Source of the DNA: Aporrectodea caliginosa
Lineage: Eukaryota; Annelida; Clitellata; Crassiclitellata; Lumbricidae
Assembly: GCA_020284085.1 (NCBI GenBank)
Contig: JACEVL010000018.1
Location: 180,001 to 244,000 of the forward strand
Direction of reading: 5' to 3'
DNA: 64,000 bases
The notes under the pieces were generated by a model. The model made no database searches. It saw only the letters and a list, made by a program, of their open reading frames with translations, and was not told the origin of the DNA. Shown piece by piece: positions 1 to 10,800 of the stretch. How positions within the stretch are numbered: the first letter of the stretch is position 1; every line of letters starts with the position of its first letter. Both the position numbers and the translations under genes were made by a program.

Positions 1-317
1 ACCTAACACTTATACCGCCCTTAAACATTCCACACGTATAAGACCGCTTTTATTTAGTGGCAACTTTGCAGCCTAACGTGGTAATAAAAAAGCCGGTGTA
101 GATTAGAATGACGTGAATTCATTTTCTTAGACGTTTGTGTATTGATCGATGGCCCTTACACAGAAACGTTGTCCTCTTCATATATTATAGACACTGACCA
201 TGATTGTCTCGCATTATATGCGTGACGTGCTCCATTGGCTGGCTGTTTCCCAGCGCATCGATTTTAGAATAATTGTCGTCTGCCAGTTAGGGAAAGCCTC
301 TGTCTACTTATAATTGC
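1..317. other. No feature recognised
   Basis: AT-rich non-coding sequence up to the first LINE tail. Neither strand carries a convincing exon or repeat signature. Confidence 0.6.
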
Positions 318-655
318 AGGAGCCATGTTGCCCCTCAGGTTTGGCTGGCCGCGGGAATCTTCGTTCTGCATCTCGAGGCGATCTTGTTATTCCCTTTGCA
401 GTTTGCACGCACTTCAAAGATGCAGCGTCGTGTCTTTTCAGTGGTTGTAGGCCTAGCGAGCACGTGGAATAACCTTCCTTCAGATCTGCGTACCCGGTAC
501 GTGTTCTTTTATCTAAGCACTCGATCTGCCCACATCTGAAAACTGTTCTTTATCGCCAGAGATGGGCTGGGAGCGCCTTTAAGTAGCTATCTTTGAGGGG
601 CGCTAGCTATAGTCCTCTGAATGAATGAATGAATGAATGAATGAAAATGAATATT
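318..655 (+). mobile_element. CR1-like LINE, 3' end fragment
   Basis: Broken frames give the C-terminal end of a non-LTR reverse-transcriptase protein: RGDLVIPF, then RVFSVVVG and TWNNLPSDLR, then (after a frameshift) LKTVLYRQRW. It ends in GAGCGCC..GAGGGGCGCTA and a (TGAA)n tail. WNNLP and LKT..F patterns are typical of CR1/L2-clade ORF2 ends. The same tail recurs at least six more times in the window. Confidence 0.7.
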
Positions 656-874
656 CTGCAGGTAGGCCTGGATGCCCTATTCAGACGATCGTTACGCCTA
701 AGGGATGAACGTAGATTCTAGTTAAATCGTAAATCCTTCAACACGCTAAGTACAAGAGATAAGTGGGAATTGTTTAGCAAAAGTGTACTTAAGTACCATT
801 CATCGTATATATTGTGTACAGTTTGCCATATCCCTAGGTCATGACAATTAAGACCTATGCCTAATTCATCGTAC

Positions 875-1036
875 CAGCGGCGGCACCAGAGGGATAGGGG
901 CTTAGCCCCCCTAACTGCGGCTCAGCCCCCAAAAAGTGGGAAATCACTGCAAATCACAGGGAGGAGGGGACAAAATTAAGAGAAGGATTTGGAGCTTTAG
1001 CCCCCCCCCAAACCTGAAATCCTGGCGCCTCCACTG
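875..1036. mobile_element. hAT-type MITE with exact 8-bp target duplication
   Basis: The 162-bp element begins CAGCGGCGGCACCAG and ends CTGGCGCCTCCACTG, an imperfect terminal inverted repeat of the hAT kind (CAGNGGCGG). It is flanked on both sides by CATCGTAC (867-874 and 1037-1044). The inside is G/C-run rich with no coding content. Confidence 0.8.
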
Positions 1037-1044
1037 CATCGTAC

Positions 1045-2655
1045 CATAATGCAGTTGTCTATTTGGTAACTGAAGCATGGTGCGGATGGAGAGACAAATA
1101 AGCAAATGAAAAGGCAAACTGAATGAAAATTTTCAGATGCTATAATAGCCTACTGTTAAGAAGTTGTGCACACAAAACAGCTTTGTTCTAACTTGTTTAA
1201 GTTGTTTTAATCGTGTGAGATATGTGGAGGAGTGATCCGACTTTAGAACAAGCTCATCGCTGAACGAGCATTTAGCTCAGCCTCACCCACTCTCTGGAAT
1301 AACACAACTCTACCTATAGGCTAATAGTTCAGGTCCAACAATATCGTCCTTCAATTAAGTTGCAACTTTGAACTTTCTATTTCGCGAATCTTTCAGTCAT
1401 TTAATTATAGCTTCATCCCTTAGCGACTGACGAGTGACCGTGCCTCTGATTCTAATATTGACGTCTGCTACGTAAATCTCATACACTATTCATGCATTCA
1501 ATTCTATGCGCGTAGGATATAGGCTAGGCCTACAATTAAATAAGCAGCTTAGCAGCGTAACTTAAATTTTGGTTCGAACTGGGCGATGCTTCTATAACGA
1601 ACAATGAAAGGCTACATTCTAAATAGACCTGCGGAATGTTATACGTCTACGGTTAGACCTAGTCCACGGAGTCAGTCGCTATAGGAATTACCGACTGACT
1701 TAACGATTTAGCGACTTACTTAACAACTTACTTAACAACTTAATCGCCTAGCTAAGACTTCCCTAAGTTAAACGGCTGGCAGTGAACGTTGAAATCGATG
1801 TTTTTCAAACCGACTGTACGAACAGACGCTATTTTCGATTAAAACAATTGCGTGACGTCAATTAAGCGACGTAACAGAATGTACGTAAAAAACAGTAGAG
1901 CCTAACTGGTGATCTGACATCGACTGATTGTTAGTTATACATTTATTCTGTTGCACTGGCTCGTTCCTTACAAGCAAGTGTTGCTACTTGTGTCTTTTTG
2001 TTCTCGGCTTAACACTTAGCCTACTTTCTTGGAATTGCTTATCGACCATAGACTGCCTTTCTGGTGTAGCTGACTTTTCTTCTGGATATTTCATTACGAC
2101 GTGGTTTTGGCGAATCGAAGGAGGAAGATTGTTCCAACACTTGGAGCCGGCAGCTGAGAAAGCACGTGCGGTCTCGAAAACGCGTCTAAGACCTACGCAT
2201 ATCTCCTTTCTCCAGCGACCTCGGCCGAAGCCCAGCTCCTATAATTAATGATGGCACATCCGCCTGGGTGCCGTTGCTGGGCATGTTGGCTGCGTGTCCT
2301 GCTGTTGGCGTCTTCGTCAAATCGAAGCTTGAAACTGCGATTAAGACAATAACTTACAAGATAAGTATTAAGTGAACGAAATCAATATCTGTCGGTAGCT
2401 TAGCGACTGGTTTCGACTTGAGGACTTATCGACGGCGGCGGAGGCGTATGGCGGCAGTTCCGTGGACTATAGGCCTACGGTCTATATATACCTACGGCTT
2501 GTTCTCAAGTCAATTGCTTTTCACAACTTGAAATTTGGAGGAAATGTAAATTGTAAATGTAAACGTTTTTCTATAGCGAATCAGCGATCGTATTATGGCC
2601 TCGATCCTGCTCATTTTTCACTCAACACTTCACCCCGCTGGGCCCGCTCGCCCGT
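1045..2655. other. Non-coding stretch with scattered repeat debris
   Basis: A short LINE-like trace (SPTLWNN) is near 1280. A 106-codon frame at 1928-2248 ends in arginine/proline-rich sequence without family resemblance, and I do not call it a gene. No tRNA, exon pairs or promoter were recognised. Confidence 0.5.
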
Positions 2656-2659
2656 TTGA

Positions 2660-2830
2660 ATGGGAGCCACGCCATTTAAGGTCCCCGTGCAAGGATCGTG
2701 CTAGCCCGAGAATTAAATCTCTTAAATAAGCCAGCATCGGGAAGCGAATCGCGATCTGCAGGCTCTCTTTCACAGAGGCGCATGAGAAGCGCAGCCTACG
2801 CTCTCACCAATGTAGCTAACTGTAACAGTC
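2660..2830 (-). mobile_element. SINE, family 1 (tRNA-like head)
   Basis: On the minus strand it starts GTTAGCTACATTGGTGAGAG, a Pol III box-A-like head. It continues through AAGAGATTTAATTCTCGGGC to GGGGACCTTAAATGGCGTGG and CCCATTCAAACGGGC. Related copies are at 10435-10600 (plus), 37975-38065 (plus, tail only) and 46900-47035 (minus), which shows it is a dispersed family. Confidence 0.65.
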
Positions 2831-4720
2831 TGTATATAATTATAAGTAGCCATGCCATCATACCAAGGGCGTAGCAAGAAACAATGTTGGAGGGGTTTTA
2901 AGTTTTTTAAGGGGGTTCCATTGGAAATGGTCTAAACAAGTTCAGTTTTTTGTATTTCGCATATAATTGCATACACAAAAATGTCGGCAATTTATTTTCA
3001 GGGAGTTTGAACCCGTACCCCCACCCCAAAACGCCCATGCATCATACACACAAAAGAAAGTTGTCAAAAACACATTGAGACAATGTTGGAAAAACAACCA
3101 ATGCGTGTTTGCTGTCTGGGACACTATAGCAGATTTGATCCCAGAAGGCTGTGTGGTTCGGCCAGTAGGCGCATCACGTGTCCGTATTGATATTGAGTTG
3201 GCCTATGTGTCTATGTCATAGGTTACTGAGTATGCATTTCCGTCTAAAACAGACCTGCCATTGAATTAATATCTCCGTTAAGTGGTCGATCACTTAAGTG
3301 AGCAATGAATGAGAAGTTGATGAGCTATTCAGTAATTGATCGAGCATGACAGCAAGCACTGCCATCCTCCTTATCTTTCAGGGTTATAACAGGCAGCTCT
3401 GTTATAGGCTGAAGTTCGCCTTTCAGACGCAGGCTGTATGGAGATAACTATTATCTATCAAATTCAGATGCAGACATACACATTGCGCTTTATAGGCCTT
3501 ACTCTTCTTGTCCGCATTTGATGAGAAACCTCTCTCCCCTCTTTGTGACGTCCTTTATGGACGACCCCTATGCCGTTCTATGTAGTGTCCTGCATGCACA
3601 GCAAATTAAGTTTCTTACCTACAGTTGTTTAATTGCCTCTTATCTGCAATGTGCTTTAGCCATCTGCAGTGTCTCTGACCTCCAGTATTTATTATCTCCA
3701 TAGTACAATAAAAACTGCATAGGAATGAACCTGGAATAAGAAATTCCACTCAACAAGACAAATGCCAGACATAACATATTTCATTCCAAATAATCTCTGT
3801 GACTGGCAGTTTACATTGAAAAGACACAATTTCATACTTTCAGTAGCAAATTTACATCATACCAACCAAAATGCATGGAAATTAATTTGTCTAAGGTTAA
3901 CAGAAAACATCAAGTGTGCATGCATCTTCAAATAATTGTATTTACAACAAGTTCTAGTGTCATTACCCTCTTGTACCTAACCACTGAACTCATAGATCAC
4001 TGGGTACATCTACCCTGTGTGGCGCACAGCTGAGGTATCAACAGTCTCCCAAACAACATGAGCAGGTAAGATAGAGTAATTGTACATCCGCTGCACTCTT
4101 TTAAAAGCAATAATCATACTATGTGCAGCTTTTGAGCACTGGGACCTTTTTCAAGAAAACATACGACAACTCAAACAGGTAAAAAGGCATTGCGAACATG
4201 GCGCAATGCAACAACCAAAAGCAGCAGTGAAAAGTTATGGTAGTACCACTTAACCCTTTATAGCACAATACCACATGACTAGTGACTACCTGTTCATCTA
4301 CAGATTTTTAATACCAAGTGAATCTCTTGGCTGATCAAATCTGCAGCAACAACAGAAGTAACATCATTCTTAGAATTGTAGTGAACCCTGTTAAACCTGG
4401 TCTGAATCTCCACAGATAAAAGCTACTGCAATATATGATTTGCACTACTAATGCAATAGGCAATAATCAACTGCAATAGTAATATTAATAGTAGTGGTAC
4501 TGGTGGTCATAGTAGTGATATTAATGGTGGTAGGAATGGTTAACAGTAGTAGTAGTAATGAAATGTAAATCTTTGGAATTTCTCAGCATCACACAAAAGC
4601 CACATCAGGGAGACCAGCTAATTCACTGGCGCTATATAATATCAAGTCCACAAGTAGTGATATAGTGGTGATAATAATAATAGGGCCTAATAATAATAAT
4701 AGTAATGAAGCAAAAACTGC
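2831..4720. other. Non-coding stretch 3' of torsin
   Basis: Mostly unique AT-rich sequence. From 4480 to 4700 there is an imperfect trinucleotide tract (AGT/AAT/GGT type). A TTAACCCTTT motif at about 4253 resembles a piggyBac end, but no partner end was seen. No exon was recognised. Confidence 0.5.
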
Positions 4721-4723
4721 AGA

Positions 4724-4729
4724 TTTATT
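4724..4729 (-). terminator. Candidate poly(A) signal for torsin
   Basis: AATAAA on the minus strand, about 92 bp past the torsin stop codon. This is the only canonical signal I noticed at a sensible distance. Its use is inferred from position. Confidence 0.45.
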
Positions 4730-4820
4730 ACATAAACTATGAGTATATGCAAAGCACTTCTTTTCGACATATAACTAACTCTGAACATGATCAATGATAA
4801 AATCTGTCCACCACAAATTC

Positions 4821-7800
4821 CTATAAATAATCTTCAATCATGAAGTCAACTTTCTGTGAAACTCGCTTGCACCCCGACTTGCTGAAAACTGGGTTTTCTT
4901 GCGGCTCATATTGCAACGAGTCAGCCACTTTGTTGATCAAATCTTCGGTTACTGTCTGATTTTTTGACAAGAGATCATCTTGAATACACAGTTTCACATG
5001 TTCTCGTTCCAGAGGAAGAAACGGAACAAAGAGACTGATGAGGTTTTTCTCGATTAAGCTGCTGTGCCACAGACCACCTACAAATTGAAACAGAGCAACA
5101 GCATATAACTGAAAAGCAACAACTTTAATCAGAGCATACCCTGTTATTCAAATGATAGTTTCACATCACTAGAAATATTCATAAAAAAGACATGGGCAAA
5201 TGACTGGTAAGTTGGTAGTCCATTCTAATAATTGTGCAATGTGCACCCATAAAAACTATACAGCTGTGTGCTGACAAGCTTCCTTCATCATGTTGTGCAG
5301 TCCACTACAAAATACTGCCAGTAATCAACTGCTATCACACAGAGCAATAATTAGTACAATTTTATTTAGAAGTACCAGTACATTTTTACAACATGGCAGA
5401 CAGTTCTGGGTTTTAGAGAGCAGGGATCAAGTTTTAAGGGCAAGCAAACAGAATAGTTTGCATAGAAGCAACGACTCTGGTTACAGAGCTAACTTAGCTG
5501 CACATAGTTGCAAAATGGTTAACAAATTCCAAACGTATAAAGTGTGTTTTTCACTGACTGACTTCTTTTTAGTTATTTGGGTGACATTTGAATTCACAAG
5601 AGTACATGGAACACTGTATGTATGTACATAGGCGTAGGGGGAATTTCAGTGGTAGGGGGGCAAGATTTTATTTTTGCCCGAAAAATATAAATAACGAATA
5701 ACTGGTGTCTTGCATTTATAGTCGCTCACGTCTCTCTAGAACACGATAGAGTTTCTGTTCTCGCGTCTAACAAGTCTCAATAATGTCTTTCATCTGCAGT
5801 TGACCCCAGTTGTAGCCTAGTTGCACGTTCAATGTTGATAATCAAACGATCATTGAGTCTATCTTGACCCATGGTTAGGGAGAGGCCTATAGTAGAAATT
5901 CACGAAGTCATGGATTTTCGGCACTTGCCGTGATTTTCCTCAAATGCCGTGAATTGCCTTGATTTTCTGAAAAATTTTTGACATAATTTGTCGCAGTTTT
6001 ACATACGATAACTTGGCGCTACGTGTGTCTACAATTGCAGAAACTATGTGCCAAACGTTGACTGACACTTAAGCGTAGGCCTAGCGTGACAATACACCGT
6101 TATACACGGCAACAGCGCGTTGCTGCTTGATCTAGGCCTATGTTATAATTATTAATATGATTAGGCCTACATCGATTAGATCTTGGTAAATATAAGCATG
6201 ATTTGAAGGAATTGAAGCAGGACGTTTATATACTGACATTAGGCCTAATACATAGCGAAGCGTTCGTTTCTTTCTTATTTACGTGATTGCTTGGTCGGAT
6301 ATCATAGCAAAAAATGCGTTAAGCCTTTTTCATGCCCTGAATTTGCCGTGATTTTCGCCCGTTTTTACTAAATGCTACCGTGAATTTTGAACTTTTTTGC
6401 CGTGAATTTTACTATCCCTACCCATGGTGCTGTGCAGATATGTTTTCATCTTCCGAAGTCCACTGAACGATCGTTCTAAAACGATCTGAACGATCGTTCT
6501 GAAACTATCTGAACCATCTTTGGAACGATCTGAAATTTCTGCACTCAAAATTAACTTACTTTCGGAATTGCACGCTGAAAAGTGGAGTGTAGCAACTTGA
6601 ATTTAATTTCTTTCTAAAGTCGGTAGCCTACCGAGCCAACAGAGATCAACCCGAATCCCCGAAACCCGAATCCGTGAAAACGCTGAAAATATATAGGCTA
6701 CACAAAAGCCCGATTTCCCAAAAACAGTTTTCTATAGAAAGCGGCCGAACTCCCGAAAGCTATTCACAGTTTCAATTGTAAACATGACATACACATAGCA
6801 TGACCTTGATGTACATCGATATTCACATGTTTGTTTGTTAAAATAGTATATTCGGGTCGGACTTAGAAAATCAATTTGGGGATCCGGTTGAAATTCGTTT
6901 CGGGGATTCGGGTTTTGGGGATTCGGGCAGCACCCGAGCCAACATGTTGGATGCTTTAAGTGACTGGCTTATTATTCAGTAGCCTACACCAATGAATAAA
7001 GCTGTAAATATTATGGTGGTTTGCGAGCTAGTAGCTAAGTATTCCGATTCGGGCAAGTTGGAGCTGGCAGATCGCGCTGTGTGCTACCGATTGCCGAACT
7101 TCTAATTGTTTGTTCAGCATTTACCCTGGCACTTCTTGCCCGAAAAACAGGAATTCCCGAAATTTGGGGGGGCATTTGCCCCCTCTGACCCCCCGCCTCC
7201 TACGCCTATGTGTATGTATGTATCTGGACACTGACAAGGTTATAAACATTCTCAGAGATCCTCTCCAAAGTAGTCACTTGGCTAACTGCGCTAACCCTAA
7301 CTCTAATCAGCAACATTGATGCTAAATTGGTTATTTTTTAACTTGGGAGAAACCCTGTGGGTGAAGATGCCTGGCCTCTTTGCTCTCCGGCTTCCACTCG
7401 CGTATGCAAAAAAATCATTTCTGTCAAAGATTTGTAAAACACTCGAGATCCATCCTTTACAATGTGAAACAGATTTAATCTATTTTCTTACCTATCTAAG
7501 CAAAAAATTATACTGCTTGTTATTGCACAAAAGTTCATTTTATGTTTCATATGAAAATCATACCTGCTTCATTGAAAGCTCCTAGAGTAACATTAGGTTC
7601 TAAGTCGTTCAGTTCAAGATCTTCTCTCTTTCTGGCTTGCCTCCAGTGATCCAATGTCTTTTTGGCAATAGCAACACCTCCAGTATTACTAAGAAAAAAT
7701 TACAAAATCAAAGAATATCTTCGAGTTTCAAGTTTCACTGGCAGTTTCCTACTACATTGCAAATCGGTTAAGATGAAAGACAGGGAATTAGAGTACAAAT

Positions 7801-10800
7801 TTTGTCTGAACTGACTTTCGTATTAACCGTTATGCAACAGTAAATGCAGCATGCCAGCCAGAAACACATTCTGATGGCACATATTCCCAGCAGCAAATGA
7901 TACATACACATTACACAAGTACGTAACTACAATAGGCTGCTACTTGGAATAAATATATTTCAAAGTTTATTTCACTTAAAAATGGTTATCATGGACTTTA
8001 AACAGAATAAAATTTACAATTTAGTATCAAATTTACAATTTTACATGTGACAGGCCATAGTTGGACTTAAACTGAAAGTAGCATTGAGAAGAAAAGAGGA
8101 ATACCACAGTGTCTTCGAATTCTTGGTTATTTAGCGCATATTCGGAAATAAATATTTATAATTATATGTATAATACGTTAGAATGTACCACACAGTACAG
8201 CTATAAATTAACAGCCTTATTCTTCTTTTTGTGTTATTCGTTTTTTGTTTTCTGCAGATAATTCACTGAACTGACAGATAACTGGAACAAATTGAGATGG
8301 AAATCATTTATAAATCTGTAATATATCTTATTAGTTTATCTAAGTTGTACCAATTTAGATCTGTTATACATCCATTGTCCAGCATATCTAATGCATACAA
8401 CACAAGCAATTCATCTGTAAGCAGTAAGCAACTTTTTCTCCTGAAGGCTACTCTCCATATATGTGGGTGCCGAGTTCTGATGTCCCGCTAGCAAGTTGTT
8501 AGTGAGGAGCCCTTGTAGCAGTATGTCCACATAACGGTGCCATATAAATTGCCATTATTATTATTATGTAGGCTAAACATGCTAAGGCCAAAAAAAAATA
8601 ATGGTGTGTTTCCGGTAACAGAGTTAAAAAAAACTGGGTAGGTAGGTCGGAAAATAATTTTATTTTGGTAAAATAATTTTATGCAGTGATTTCCCAAAAT
8701 TTCGCCACCATTATTTCCATTGAAAGACCGCTAGTTTCCGAACGTCTCTGCTTTAGTGAATGCACTTATAATGTCGCGATTCTGCATCTCCGGCATGCAA
8801 AGGGGCCGAGGATGAGCTTAATGTACCGTATGTGAAGCAAAAAAAATTTTTTTTTAATTTTCCGAAAAAATTTTCCGAAAACAAAATTTTCCGTAAAAAA
8901 AAAATTTTTTTACAAAATTTTCCGAGTCGCGGCAAAAAATTGACTCGGTCGCGTTACCGGAAACACACCATTATTTTGTTTTGGCCTAAACACACTATAA
9001 TTTTTAATCAAATAAGTATACTCTAACACTGAAGTTTTATTCACCATTTTGTTTGTGAACAACTGTTCGCATATGGGATATTCAGAAAAACTTAGAATGT
9101 TTATACAATTAAAAAATGCTGTAACAGAAGATTTACTTAACGACCATAATTACTGTTACAATAGGTGCTTTCTAAAAATAATATATCCAAATAATAATAT
9201 TTCTCTGTTTAAGAATGCATGCACATTACCTTAAAAATATGAAAATTGTTTTCCGGTAGTTAATGCCATTGATGTCTTCGTAGTGATCAATGAACGGCTT
9301 AATAGCATCGATGAGACCAATCGGCATTTTATCCATTTCATCAAAGATGAAGACAGAACGTGCACAGGCGCTCACATTACTTGCAATCCAGTCGCGCAGC
9401 CGATCCTAAATGGAAAGCAACAAAGTTGAAGAGAAAACACAAAGAAACTCATTTATAAGACCTTCTCCTACCAAGCCTTTTCATTAACTAAATATGGCCA
9501 TGCATGAACAGCATATTTAACCATTTTAAGCTGAGAACAAAAAAACTGGTTTATTTTGCCATATCCTGAGAAACCGGTTCAATGTTTTCATCAAAGGCAT
9601 CATATTCTTGAGATACCCATAACCCGGTTTCAATTACTTAGGTGATTGGTATAAATAGAACAAGTAATACACAGTTGTTGATCATTGACGAGTGACCTAT
9701 TAACTCCTTTTCTGTGATATTAAATAAGACGAGTGACCTATTAACTCCTTTTCTGTGATATTAAATAAAGATGAGTTAAAAGTGGAATGAAGGTGGTGAA
9801 AGTTTGATGCCAACAACAATATATTCTCATGGAAGCGAGGCAGCGCAGTTTAGAAAGCAATGGTGAGCACAATTTGTAAAATTTGTGAAGCTGATAATTC
9901 CGATGTTGAGACTGAAAGTGAAAACATTGATAATAATTCTAGAATGATATCTTTCACGGGTGCACCAGTTACAGATGCAATAGCCACAAGTGATGGTGCA
10001 GGCAATTCAGGACCAACAGAAGTCAGTCACTGGCATAACAGACTATCTGACTTTTTATCTAAGTATTTTCCCACAGCTTAAGGACCTTAACCCCAGTTGT
10101 AAAAATGACTGAGATGCATTTTCAACTTTTACAACTGAAGTGGTTCATGTGAAATTTAGCACTGAAGTGATTTAATTAAATGTTTCAGACTTGCAGAAAC
10201 TGATCATGTTGCATATAGTTGTATCTCTTGCCAGGACAGAGATGCAAAGATGCAAAAATGACTGAGATGCATTTTCAACTTTTACAACTGAAGTGGTTCA
10301 TGTGAAATTTAGCACTGAAGTGATTTAATTAAATGTTTCAGACTTGCAGAAACTGATCATGTTGCATATAGTTGTATCTCTTGCCAGGACAGAGTGTGTG
10401 CAAGGATGTGACATGTCGTGTGAAAGACATACCCAATCTCTGAGCAGTAAAAAGTTAACCCAGTTAGCTACATTGGTTAGAGTGTAGGCTGCGACCCATA
10501 CTACTCTGTGTAAGAGAGCTTGCGGAGATTTAAATCTTGGACTAGAATGGTTCATACACGGGGACCTTAAATGGCGTGGCACCTATTCAAACGGCCAGGC
10601 GGAGTTTTGGTAGGCCAATGAGTAGCAAGTTACAGTAGTCAATGCGGGAACAGATGAAGGCATGAACCATGGAAGAAAAATCGGCGAGGGGACAGATCGT
10701 TGAATGGCATGTAGACGCCGCAAGTGATAAAAACTGGACCTAGAGAGATTAGAGATATGTGCAGAGAAGGAAAATGTACGGTCTAGAGTAATACCCAGGT

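Noticed and set aside
1928..2248. 106-codon ORF as a gene
   Set aside because: No recognisable domain, no splice context, and low-complexity basic sequence in the second half.
9860..10081. 73-codon ORF ([12 protein letters not shown]..) as a gene within torsin intron 2
   Set aside because: The start looks protein-like, but there is no recognised domain, no partner exon and it is immediately followed by duplicated non-coding DNA. At most an old transposon remnant.
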